Shown one piece after another: positions 11,201 to 21,653 of a stretch of 64,000 nucleotides of DNA. The translations under genes were made by a program, and so were the position numbers. Each line of letters begins with the position of its first letter. Position 1 is the first letter of the stretch. This DNA is from Siphonodentalium dalli (taxonomy: Eukaryota; Mollusca; Scaphopoda; Gadilida; Siphonodentaliidae), in NCBI GenBank assembly GCA_032622095.1, contig CP136061.1, positions 51,655,762-51,719,761 on the forward strand, written 5' to 3'. The notes under the pieces are model-generated. The model was not told the origin of the DNA, made no database searches, and saw only the letters and a list, made by a program, of their open reading frames with translations.

Positions 11201-12850
11201 TACGCAGGGACGTTCCGACAAGGGGTCGATTCTCCCCCTTGTGAATATGTTTTGTCATCTGGAAATCTCAAGTACAACCCACAGGGACGTCGCGACAAGG
11301 GGGTTGGGTTGGGTTATATTTCTCGCCCCAAACATATTGTCAACATGTTCAACAGTTGGAAATTTTTATACCTAAAACAACATGAATTGCAAATTTTACG
11401 ACAACAATAGGTTGAACTTGTTCTCTTATTTTGTTTTTCCAACAATTCTTTAGAGGGTATGTGTTTGTTTTAGACCAACATTTGCATATTTACCTCCTTT
11501 GGTCAAAAGTTTGGATTGAAATGGCCTATATTTAGAAATTGTCAAACCTTGGGGTGTAAGCTTGGATGTTAGGTAGCAGTAATTACCCAATTTATTGAAA
11601 GTTGCAGTGTGTCAAACATAAATTGTCGATTTTCACACCCTTAAACCGGACCATATAACCATCTCTGATTCGCAGGGACGTAACGCCCCCCCCCCCCCCA
11701 CTATGAAAATGTTTTATCAATGGAAGTCTCATAAACAGGGACATGGCGATAGTGGCATTGGGAACACGATGCCTGGCACATTACAGCTGTCTTTTCTTGT
11801 GTTAACTTCTTCCAGAAATACTGTCTTTTGGTATTTGGTTAGAGGCAGGTCGGTGTTGTTGTCTTGGTCAACTATAGTTTATAAATGACAAACCAATAAA
11901 AATTACGCGTGTTCCTAATGTGAGTATTGTTAATCGCTCAAGAATGAATGGCGAGGTAAATGAAACTCTTGTTCATGGACGGATTATCCTTTGAGATTCG
12001 ATCGTTGACGCGAATGCATTTGGTCACGGTAAAGGACACGAATACGAAGACGCACAAAATTTTCACAAATGACTACAGCATAAATGCAGTGACGTGGCCA
12101 ATGGTCTCTTCGGTGCGCCATCGTCGATATCCAACTGTACCCCCACCCCTCAATCAGAAACTTCTATTTCTGTGAAATGTAATTGTTTACCCCGGTTGGC
12201 TTCTGATTTTCCAGCTGTAACATTAAGTTGTCCAACAGCCCCCTTGGGTTGGACATTTTGACTAAATATGTTAGTCACAAACATTATGAGTAACTTTGGT
12301 CAAGTATTGGAATTATTTGCACATAATTCCGCAACTTGTATTTTCGCCTTCCCAGTGACTAAGAAAAGTTATGACTAAATCCTGGCCATTTTGACTAATT
12401 AGTCGTTTTGAATCCTCATTTCTTAGTCGTTATGACTAACATCACCTTAGTAATTTTGACTAATGTTATGCCTCAGTCACGTTGGCTGAACTAAGTTAGT
12501 CATCCTGGGAAAAACTTTGACTAACATATGTTAGTCATATTGACTAACTTTTGTTATCAGCGTAGACAAATTTAAATACTCGCCTCTTGATATACGATTC
12601 CATCGCTATGTGGAATTTATAGGCATTTTTTTATTCAAAGGGTGCATATTGAAATTATAGGATGGACACCCCATCACCAAACGCAGCCCATATAGCCACG
12701 TCCCTATCTCGATATATTATAAGATATCGGAGCATATAAAATGACCACCCCTCCTATAACCGAGAGCCTTAGCGCGTCCCTACTTCGATACTGTGATGGA
12801 CACCCGCTGATAAAATGGAGCCACGTTCCTGACTCGATGTGTTATGATAA
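11200..12850. repeat. Cluster of hAT-like terminal fragments
   Basis: The sequence CAGGGACGT or close variants recurs at about 11207, 11282, 11675 and 12087. Its complement (CCACGTCCCTA, CCACGTTCCTG) occurs at about 12700 and 12823. These resemble the ends of the hAT-like element at 4659-5748. No matched pair with an 8-bp duplication could be established, so they are treated as decayed or nested remnants. Confidence 0.45.
12248..12555. promoter_or_regulatory. Dense cluster of TGACTAA/TTAGTCA heptamers
   Basis: At least eleven exact TGACTAA or TTAGTCA heptamers lie within about 300 bp, some arranged as palindromes (TGACTAATTAGTC). The motif is one base from the AP-1 site TGACTCA and matches weaker AP-1/Maf-type variants. 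The cluster lies in the intron of the receptor-like gene. It may be an enhancer-like site array or a decayed tandem repeat; sequence alone does not decide. Confidence 0.4.
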
Positions 12851-12859
12851 GAGTAGCAG

Positions 12860-14939
12860 ATCAGTTTGAAATCATATGATGGGCACAATATATATAATGT
12901 TATACCATCAGAATAATATTTTGTTTTCACAAACTGAATGGTTGTAATTTTTGAAAACAATGATACCAAATTGGTTGTAGTACTCGATATTACACTGACT
13001 TGTACTTACACACACACTCTACAAACGAACAGTTTATTAGTTAACTTTTCGCAGACAAGTGGTCATCAACTTAGCAATCCGTGTACCGATTGGATAGCTC
13101 TGATAAGCGATCACCTCTCAACTTATGATTGGTTAATTCTTTTGTAACTTTGGCTTGCCGTGATTCAACATATTGTGAATCACTCACAAGTAACGTTTTA
13201 CCCGTAAGCAATCTACAATAATCAACAGTAGATCTTTGTGAAATTTGCGAGATTTGTTAGCTCATCGTTTCATAGTACCGGCGATATCACTAATCACAAA
13301 ATAATAGCACGCATTGTAACTTTCCCATATAAATTGTTGTCAGTTATTTTTGCTCTATATACATGTCCGTCTAATTTGAACTGATATTCAGATAACACTG
13401 ATAACGGTGAATGGGAGCAGAGTGGTAGTTATTTTTTTCTACGTTTTAGGGGTTTCGTCTCTCGCCCAGTCTGAGGTATTACAATAATACGGCTAAATTT
13501 TCCCTGTACTATGAAACCACTGTCATAGTTAACACAAATTTGTAATTACAAATTAATAAATACTATTTGTATTTTCAGGTATAAAATTGTTCATAGTATT
13601 GACCCCGGATCGCATAATTGTGAGCTAAAATATGCGTGTATATAGTATTTGAAGTTTAATTGTTAGAAAAAATGTTATGTAGCCCTTTCACATATTGCAA
13701 CCCAACCCACAGCCTTTTGCACAAGGACTGAAAATCAGTATTCCCGATGTTCGAGATCACCATACTCTCCGTATGTGTGGAGCAAATAAAGACAACATGT
13801 AAACGTTATTCGCCACCCTGGTGGCGAATAGCGATTCATATGTATTACGTAGTGTTTCTGAATACCAGATTCACACAACGAGTGGTATTGATGTTTTACC
13901 GCTTTCACCAATTTACGAGCTTTATCGAGTGTGCATGGCATTGTAAATCGTCAATCGTACGATATGTATATGTGTGTATGTGTATATGTGTATATGATAT
14001 TTATTGTTTTTCGACCGAAATACCGATTTTGTTTGACTGAAATTGCTGTCATTTGGGAAAAAAAGGCAAACATATTATCAACAAAGAATTTCTCTGGATC
14101 TATCAGCGAAAAATCTTGAGTTTCACATATCATTAACTTCATTGTATATAGCATCTGCGCAATTAAGGAACAACACAAACAATGGATTTTAATACATTTG
14201 AGAGGTTAAAAATATAATTTTCTTTTTTATTCCTCTCGGTAACAAGAACTGCTAGAGTAATTAATATGTCACACAACACCCCAATCACCAAATAACTTAT
14301 TGCATTGGCTCTATGAGATGAGGCTTCATTTGTATCATAATGTTGAGTTAGAGTTTTAACTGCATAATATAGCATCATATCCCCATGTATTATAATGAAG
14401 AATTAAGCAGTCACATATATTCCATCCCGACGAAAACAAATGATGATATTCAGTGCATACCTCTCAATCAGGGAGCAATCAACTGGAATTAGACCACAGT
14501 GTTAAGACATATGGTGGTCAGCTTTAACTTGGTTATGAACCCACGATCAAGAAAAATCCTGCTTTCATGATCTTCAGATATGATATCATGGATATATGAA
14601 CTGCACTTTTTGAAGAAAAAAAACATCTATTTTGCAGAAGTTATTGATAGCGGAAAACGGTAAACATTTAAATATTTATCATGCTATAAAAGTGAAGTAA
14701 ACGAGGTTATAATATCCCACTGGTCGACGGTTCTTAATTATTGGGTGACGTAACAGTAATCACTTGTATACCAAACTTCACATAGAAATTCCTGATATAT
14801 ATTGAGAAAATCCATTTTGAAATACCAGAACTGTTTGGTAAAACGTGCGTCTGGCCCTTAATCGAAACAATAATGATTTCTTAGATAGATCAAGGGCATA
14901 TGGGGTGTGCTTATCGATTAATGGTGTCCTCTCTTTCAG
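12860..14939. other. Intronic stretch before last receptor-tail exon
   Basis: AT-rich and non-coding. It contains a perfect 10-bp-stem hairpin, ATTCGCCACC-CT-GGTGGCGAAT, at about 13809-13830. It ends with a pyrimidine tract and acceptor (CTCTCTTTCAG) at 14929-14939. Confidence 0.45.
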
Positions 14940-15251
14940 GATGACCCTAAAGAAGTCAACTATATCCAAACCGTAGAAACTGGAATCCAGTCCAATGCAG
15001 ATAAACGGAGTTACGTTGAGTACGCGGAGCTCGATTGGGAGCACAGTCGTACCTACCCGGGACGTGAAAACGAACAAAAGCCACATAAACAGGATTCCGA
15101 CGAGAATTGCTATCTACATGTAGTGGCAAGTAAACAGGATTCAGACGAGAATGGCTATCTACATGCAGTGGCAAGTAAACAGGAGTCCGACGAGAATGGC
15201 TATCTACATGTACATGCAGTGGCAAGTAAAATGTTAGAAGGAACTAAATGA
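14940..15251 (+). CDS. Receptor-like protein, last exon: repeated tyrosine-motif tail
   Basis: The exon starts in phase 0 after a strong acceptor and runs 103 codons to TGA (15249-15251). It joins cleanly to exon 9299-9392. It contains VEYAEL, which fits the ITIM-like consensus [SILV]xYxx[ILV]. It also contains three tandem 15-residue repeats (DNA 15087-15227) of the form KQDSDENGYLHAVAS. Two of these have YLHV and one has YLHA; the third carries a 2-residue insertion. The exon has no membrane segment or known globular domain. Together with the preceding exon this is best read as the cytoplasmic tail of a receptor that recruits SH2 proteins. Which receptor family is unknown. Tail repeats with DNA-level similarity suggest recent expansion. 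Confidence 0.65.
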   Translation, partial: DDPKEVNYIQTVETGIQSNADKRSYVEYAELDWEHSRTYPGRENEQKPHKQDSDENCYLHVVASKQDSDENGYLHAVASKQESDENGYLHVHAVASKMLEGTK

Positions 15252-16481
15252 TTTCCATAGGCCTCAGTGTTAAAGTTTGGTCCCGCCCACTAAATTTGCT
15301 ACATACGAATTGCACGAAATCATAAGTTTCGTGAAGCCCAAACCTTCGCGCATCTTTTGCCATGCATGAGTACTTTCCGAGTCACACTTTTTTCAACTTT
15401 TTAATATACGTTTTCGACACTACCCCACTTTTTGCACAAAATTTGAACTGCTGACAAAAGCAAATACCCAACTTTATTCTCCCGTCAGTGTTTGGACACG
15501 AACGCACTTCAGACTAGGGAAAACCCACATTTATACATGATATAGGTATTATATTTTTTAAATTTGTAATTATGATTATTATACGCCAATCGCGTGCCAG
15601 AATATTTTAACTCGTATTCGAGATTGGGTATAAAATGAAAGGGACGTAATTCTACTTATTTAGTTCCTTCTAACCTTAAGCGATGGGGAAAACTGACCCT
15701 ACGTAATCCATACTACATCGGCGTGAAGCTGGGTCATATCTATGCTAAATAAAACTGATTATATAATATATATCTTTGTTCTCATTCTCCAGAAAACTTG
15801 GTTATTTTAACCCCACTATGTCCAAAGATGGTCCATTTACTTGGAAACTTTTGACGGAAATTTGTCCCTGTCGTTTGTAATTATGGGAACGTCCGTTCAT
15901 TAATCGAAGAAGTAATATTCAGGAATTGATCAGTGCCGCCTGCAGTTCGACATTATAAATCATGGGTGTCTCGTGGTCATCACATACCGAGATTTGCTAT
16001 ATTTTGGAAAATGTCTCAAAATTGGTGGAAATTTGGGTAACAAATGGTATTTAATCGAGCAGAAAATGCCTTTAGTGTCCACGGCGCGCAGGTATTGAAC
16101 GACATAGACAATGTGTGTTAATTCTGTTGCAGATCATATGCTTCGTTAAACTGAACTTCCCAGTTGGGATTTTTTCGCATATATCTTTTCCGAAAACGGT
16201 TATCATTATATTTATATGTATGATAACTCGTAATGCTTACACACCATGCATGCACGCGCATTTGACTACTAAACTAATTGAGAACGATTGCACTCAAGCG
16301 AAATTGGGCTGTGCATAAGCGATCCACCGAGCACACTGTAATCAACAAACGAGTATCAGCGTGGTTTCGGCGACCAAATGCACACGCTCTGACTATTGCG
16401 CTGAGGCTCAAAATTGCACAGTGGTCACGATTGCGCTGCTTTGCACTAAATAGCAACGCATCCTAATTTCGCCGCGTTGCA
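15252..16481. other. 3' flank of receptor gene
   Basis: Presumed 3' UTR and intergenic DNA. No protein-coding exon was recognised. Toward 16280-16450 there are degenerate relatives of the 42-bp minisatellite that follows. Confidence 0.4.
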
Positions 16482-16775
16482 GCGACATTTGCGCTACATT
16501 GGCACGCAATTACATGTACTGAAGCGACATTGCGCTGAACTAAAGCGCAATTGTACTGCGGTGTGACGACATTGCTATGCACTGTGGCGCAATTGCACTG
16601 TGGTGTTGCGACATTGCGCTGCGATGAAGCGCAATTGCACTGCGGTGCTGCGACATTGCGCTGCAGTGAAACGCAATAGCTCTGCGGCGCGGCTACATTG
16701 CACTGCACATAAGCGAAATTGCACTGTGGTGGAGCGACATTGCGCCGACCTGAAGTCGCCAATTTCACAGCCGAG
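16482..16775. repeat. 42-bp minisatellite, seven units
   Basis: Units begin at 16482, 16524, 16566, 16608, 16650, 16692 and 16734, exactly 42 bp apart. Each follows the pattern GCGACATTGCGCTG...GCGCAATTGCACTGCGGTG. Because 42 is a multiple of three, one frame stays open on each strand, giving 14-residue repeating peptides. These are not regarded as genes. Confidence 0.9.
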
Positions 16776-17631
16776 TACGCGCATTGGCAGTCTCCATGCA
16801 GACAGTAGCTAACTGGAAGTCACGTGTCATTTTTACGAAAAAACGTACACGCCACCTGAATTTGGCTCATCGCTACAGAAAATATAGAAACAAATATATG
16901 ACGTCATCATTCACCTGCGCCTAAGGTATAAGCACCAACGCGCGCGTCGCGATGTAAACTGGCACTCGGGATTAATACATGTACGTACAATTAAATTGAC
17001 TATCGAGATTCGACAGAAATGCAAGAATTTTCAAATTGATATGTCAAAGTTGTGAACATTTCTTCAGAAACAAGTGTATTACATGGCATAGTTAGAATCG
17101 GTGTCTTTTATTCTGTATATTCTATGGCGTCCCCAGATTTATGGCACACAATAGGACATTTACAGTAAAGGTTGAGCCAACACAAACCCGCACCAGGAGT
17201 AAGTTGGGGCGGACTGGTCCCCCTGATCATGCGGCATTTATAAGTAACCCGTTACTTCGTTTGCAGGGATGATACGATTATATAACTTCAACAAACAACA
17301 GTACTTGCTAACTGAACTTACCATCTGAGCATTACAACTAATGAATTAATATGAATCAATATGGTGTTCACTGCATGTAACGTGATGTCCACCCCAGTAA
17401 AATGAAATGAACCTATTGTCTACTATAACTGCCTTTCAAGAGTTCCAATAGTAGTTCCAATAGTAATTCCCAGTAGATTAAAGTTTAGTACAAACATATT
17501 TTGATGCCATGAATAAATATCATATTCTTTGTATACAACAAGTACACCACAAGGCGTACCCTGACCATAGTTGTTTTTTTTTCGCTAAGATGTTTTAATT
17601 TCAAAGGGCCGTAACTTCATAAGAAAAAAGA
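16776..17631. other. Non-coding stretch, 5' flank of the PAN-protein gene
   Basis: No coding or repeat signal was recognised. An in-frame TAA at 17620-17622 lies ten bases upstream of the proposed start ATG of the secreted PAN-like gene. Confidence 0.35.
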
Positions 17632-17682
17632 ATGAACAAAACCTGTTGTATGTGGATATTGTTATTCCATGCTGCTTCGATC
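17632..17682 (+). CDS. Secreted PAN-domain protein, exon 1 (signal peptide)
   Basis: The ATG at 17632 has A at -3 and an in-frame stop just upstream. Its 17 codons read MNKTCCMWILLFHAASI and end at a perfect donor, GTGAGT (17683-17688), in phase 0. The first exon with a fitting acceptor and phase is at 29918. The junction gives ...AASI-GITANS, which completes a short positively charged n-region, a hydrophobic core and a plausible cleavage site after ITA. The intron would be 12,235 bp, of which 8589 bp is the LTR element. The pairing is an inference from phase, splice sites and the quality of the joined signal peptide. RNA data would settle it. Confidence 0.45.
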
Positions 17683-17974
17683 GTGAGTATATGGAATATC
17701 ACTTATTAGTTACGTCGCTTGGGTCGATAGCGCCATAGCGATGCATGTGACATCGGTGAAATCCGTCAATTTCTGTAGTATGTGTTATGTATATAAATCA
17801 GTACAGAAATTACAATCGATTTGAAATATTTGGATCTCATGTGGATCATACAAGGTGCTCTTCAGCATTGACACGTTATGCGTTTGAATATGACCGTTTT
17901 AAAAACGTTCAGTATTTTCTTGTAAGTTTATATTTAGTTTTCTTATATAACTATGAGTCCACAGTACTAAATTG

Positions 17975-18670
17975 ACGTGTGTGGCATATAGTTATCTTGT
18001 TATGTATTTAACCAGATACAATAGTAGCTCATACAGTTATCACGCCTTTAGGCACTACCATATGCAATAATAGCTCATATAGTTATATATCGTGCGGTTA
18101 GGCATTACCAGATATAATAATAGCATAGAATTATCGTGCCGTTAAGCATTACCAGATACAATAATACTTAATATAAAATGACCTGAATGGCATATAGTTA
18201 TCATGCCCTTACCACAGTAACCATACACGATAATAGTTATCAAGTCGTTATACATTACCATATACAGTCATAGCACATAGTTATCGTGCAGTTAGGCATT
18301 ACCAGATACACCAATAGTATATAGTTATAGAGTCGTTAGACATTACCAGATACAATACTATCATAAAGTTATCGTGCAGTTAGGCATTACCAGACACAAT
18401 AAAAGTTATCGAGTCGTTAGACATTACCATATACAATAGTAACACATATAACATAGTTGTCGTGCAGTTAGGCATTACCAGATACAATAATATCATATAG
18501 TTGGCGTGCAGTTAGGCATTACCAGGTACAATAATATCATATAGTTGGCGTGCAGTTAGGCATTACCAGACACAATACAAGTTATCGAGTCGTTAGACAT
18601 TACCATACACAATAGTAACATATAGTTGGCGTGCAGTTAGGCATTACCAGATACAATAATAGCTATTATT
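17975..18670. repeat. 44-bp minisatellite array
   Basis: About fourteen degenerate units of the form ATAGTTATCGTGCAGTTAGG followed by CATTACCAGATACAATAATA. Well-preserved neighbours are 44 bp apart (for example 18501 and 18545). A stray unit lies at about 20600-20650. The array sits in the intron of the proposed PAN-protein gene. Confidence 0.85.
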
Positions 18671-18754
18671 ACCACTTTATAGGGCGTTCTCTAGGCCATT
18701 GATAATGTTTTTCGGGGCGTTCCAAATAGCGTATTGTTACCAAAACAGCGGGCC

Positions 18755-18794
18755 GCGGGCCGATAATGAGAAGCCTAGTTCATTATCGGCCCGC
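18755..18794. repeat. Perfect hairpin, 15-bp arms
   Basis: CGGGCCGATAATGA is matched by its complement after a 10-base loop. GC-rich flanks give further partial pairing. It belongs to the same neighbourhood of palindromes as 19182-19357 and 20323-20436. Confidence 0.8.
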
Positions 18795-19181
18795 CGCCCG
18801 CAAACAAGATCGCGTTTATTATCGCGCGAGTTACGTCCCTTCAACTTCCGTTCTGGCGTGTTTATTTCAAGAAAATAATGGGAAGATGTATCAGATTTTC
18901 CCGACACTATGGTGGTTTTATGATTGGAATTCACGCTATATGATTGAATTATTGTACCGAGCGTACGTATGCATTAATAATTTTAGCTGTCAACCTCTCA
19001 TTGTTTGTTACTCGTCTTCAATGCTGGTTTTCCCCTCTCCTATTTTCGGGACTCCGTGTCGGCTGACAAGTCAAATGATATTAAATTTAAATGTTCTTGA
19101 AAATATTTCTCTCTTAATCTACTTCATTATTCCACTAAATCCTCAAATGGGTCAAATGTCCAAAACTGTGGTAATAATAGT

Positions 19182-19357
19182 AATAACATGATTTCATCGG
19201 GCATTATGGTTTATTAACGGCCCTCTGAAATGATTAACAGCCCTCGGGCCTATTAGCGTCCCTCGACTTCGTCTCGGGCCGCTAATATGCCCTTGGGCTG
19301 TTAATCATTCCAGCCGGGCCGTTAATAAACCATAACGCCCTCAAAAATCATGTTATT
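19182..19357. repeat. 176-bp imperfect palindrome
   Basis: Outer arms AATAACATGATTT (19182-19194) and AAATCATGTTATT (19345-19357) pair perfectly. Inner paired blocks include TTATGGTTTATTAACGGCC and TGATTAACAGCCC with their complements, centred near 19270. It could extrude as a cruciform or be a foldback MITE. No target duplication was established. Confidence 0.8.
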
Positions 19358-20322
19358 GTTATACTGTTATCCTTCATCCCATTTTCCTCTCTTCTGATTT
19401 GCTGAGAGTGCGTCACATGGCGGGCGATAAATCACCATATTACCCTCGAGGGTAACATTGTCTCAGTTATTGACCGCTCAGCTGTTACCAGCAAACATAG
19501 AACTACGAAGAACTCACCACGCAGAGATTCTCTGACAGCTCTCTGATAATTTCGAAAAACACTGTTTTTATAAACCCCACTGTTTCATAACAACCGCGAA
19601 CTGTGGTGTTTGCTAATTTGCATAATTGTGTGTTTTTTATTTGCTATTAAAGCACGCTATGTATAAATGGTGTTATCACAGACACATATCTGTTATAAGG
19701 TGTAATATTCCTATTGGACCTTTTTATATCAATAGTAAAGACCGTGGGACAAATAGATAAACCTTATTATGCAGTTGGTATTTGCTGCAGACAATTGCAC
19801 ATACGATGTACATACGTTGTAACTACGTTTATGTGCTTGATCAAATAGCCACTCTTTGCTGTTTATCAATTGACTATTTCTTTTCTTCAATACATTCCTC
19901 ATACTTCAGAGAATACCCGTATGTTGCGTAACAATCTGTGACATATGTCAAATTCTTTTTGCACCACTACAACGTGTTAATTTCACATTTTAGCAATCTG
20001 GAAATGAACACGTCTGTCGGCGTCTTCACGGCCATTAAAATTTGAAACGAAACCGAACATTTCGCTGCATGGCTACTCAACTTCGAAATTGCTTTGCTCC
20101 TCTTTCCGTGAACCGATTTCCACCATGCAACCAGCAAACTGACCGGAGAATAGCTGCGCGAATGACGGGTCTGTTAATTGATCCAGATTATGAATGTTTT
20201 ATTTTCTAAATAGCGATGATTCCAACATAAAATTAACTTTTCGAACTGGATTAAAGAATATATGCGCGCATTTATGCCTGCTATTAAGGAGGTTCGTGTG
20301 TACTCCTTTGTCAGATAACAAA

Positions 20323-20436
20323 ACAGTTATCACCCTTGTTTTCGTGAGACACGGTGTTTTGTCGCCGCTCTCGACCTGGAATGTCTCGAGCGGGCGACAA
20401 ATCCCCGTGTCTCACTCAATCGCGGGCGATAACTGT
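20323..20436. repeat. 114-bp imperfect palindrome
   Basis: The outer arms ACAGTTATC and GATAACTGT and the inner blocks GTGAGACACGG, TTTGTCGCC and GCTCTCGA are matched by complements around a centre near 20380. This is another member of the local palindrome group. Confidence 0.75.
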
Positions 20437-20793
20437 ATAATATATTATTCAAAATTAAATCTAGTTTTCTCATCTAACGGGGGTCTGATATATAACACGC
20501 TTTCTAATGGTCATCAAGTGATATGTTTTAATCGGGAGATGAAAAGCACGGTGTGATAAATTTAGAGTTACGCCACTTGGATCGATAGCGTAATACAATA
20601 ATAACATAGAGTTCGTGCCGTGAGGCATTACCAGACACAATAATAGCTAATATATTATTCAAAATTAAATCTAGTTTTCTCATCTATCTTGAAATATCTT
20701 GTCCATTTTATTGAGAAGGACTTCAAAGAAATTAAATCCATCTCTTGGTAACTATTCAGATATTTATTAAGTCTTGTAATTGTTGGATCACTG
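20437..20793. repeat. Short direct repeat flanking a stray 44-bp unit
   Basis: The 39-bp segment starting AATATATTATTCAAAATTAA occurs at about 20440-20481 and again at about 20648-20689. Between the copies is one unit of the 44-bp minisatellite. ACTG at 20790-20793 is the left target duplication of the LTR element. Confidence 0.6.
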
Positions 20794-21542
20794 TGTGCCA
20801 AGACAACCACAGGGACATAACTTTCAACCCGGGAAGAAGATAGGAAATCTCTGTCAGAGGGGCGCTCGATTACCACACATATCAGCGTCGCTGTTGACCA
20901 CATCTAGATCACAAAAGTACTGAGCACCAAATCGAATTAGCGAGCGTCCATGCAATAACATAGGGAAATGATTTGTGGAGTAAACAGAACACGGTCTTGA
21001 GGATTATCAAGACCAGATGTATCGCCTAGAAAGCTACTGAAACCAGGAGAGTTAATAGGACCCATGGGGAGATGACGATAACTCAATTACCCTAAGTACG
21101 ATGAACCGACGCGCCGTGAAAATACACATGGCCGTGATTAGCAGACACTGGGTATTTTAGGAAGAAGAAGCCGACATGATAAGACAGTTCTAACCAGCTA
21201 CCCGATAGTAACAACAAATTCTCGGACGCCAGAGAAAAGCAGCTAGAAGGATGGATGAAGATACAAGGTAAACATGATGATCTTGTGATCCTAACAACAT
21301 CTCACTGATGCGCCGGCGGAAGAAGAACATGAGACGACAGGAAGATAAACTCAACCGGAACTCAACCGAGTAGAAGACAAGCAGATACATCCAACCTATG
21401 AAGACGGAAGAAGATCCCAACCCAAGCAGACGACAGGAAGAGAAACCCAGATACCCATGATTGAACATTATTGACTTTGTTATATATAAATAATCAAACC
21501 GTTCTGATAGCCTTAAGAGTTATATGTACCCGTATTGGCACA
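20794..21542 (+). repeat. 5' LTR
   Basis: It begins TGTGCCAA and ends TTGGCACA, a perfect 8-bp inverted terminus with the usual TG...CA ends. Line-by-line reading shows no difference from the 3' LTR across 749 bp. An AT-rich TATATATAAATAA stretch lies at about 21480-21492. If this is the TATA box, U3 is about 690 bp and R-U5 is short. No canonical AATAAA was seen inside the LTR. Confidence 0.95.
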
Positions 21543-21553
21543 TATCTCTTAAC

Positions 21554-21574
21554 TGGTGCCTTCGAGCCAGGATC
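21554..21574 (+). promoter_or_regulatory. Candidate primer-binding site, tRNA-Tyr-like
   Basis: TGGTGCCTTCGAGCC starts 11 bases after the 5' LTR. It closely matches the complement of the 3' end of animal tRNA-Tyr (TGGTCCTTCGAGCC from memory of the family), with one extra G. The spacing from the LTR is longer than the usual 0-3 bases. The assignment is an inference. Confidence 0.45.
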
Positions 21575-21628
21575 TGAACGCTAATCACAGACACAACGTG
21601 AAGCCAGAAGAGGAACAGTGTGCAAAAC

Positions 21629-21634
21629 GTGAGT
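21629..21634 (+). promoter_or_regulatory. Candidate leader splice donor
   Basis: GTGAGT follows ...GCAAAAC between the primer site and gag. In env-bearing retroelements a donor in this position produces spliced messages for downstream ORFs. A possible partner acceptor is TATTACAG ending at 28083, eight bases before the ATG of the last ORF. Splicing is inferred, not shown. Confidence 0.4.
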
Positions 21635-21653
21635 CTAATTGTTTATTATCATA

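Noticed and set aside
12087-12713. A ~620-bp hAT element between CAGTGACGTGGC and GCCACGTCCCTA
   Set aside because: The ends are similar but the flanking 8-mers do not match and the right end lacks the expected TG, so a single element cannot be supported.
16463-16812. Cysteine-rich repeat proteins on both strands
   Set aside because: The frames are open only because a 42-bp tandem repeat is a multiple of three. No start context, splice sites or domain.
18766-19191. 141-codon plus-strand ORF
   Set aside because: Overlaps palindromic repeats at both ends; no domain or plausible codon pattern.
21190-21468. 92-codon minus-strand ORF in each LTR
   Set aside because: Occurs identically in both LTRs because they are duplicates. 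No evidence for antisense expression and no domain.
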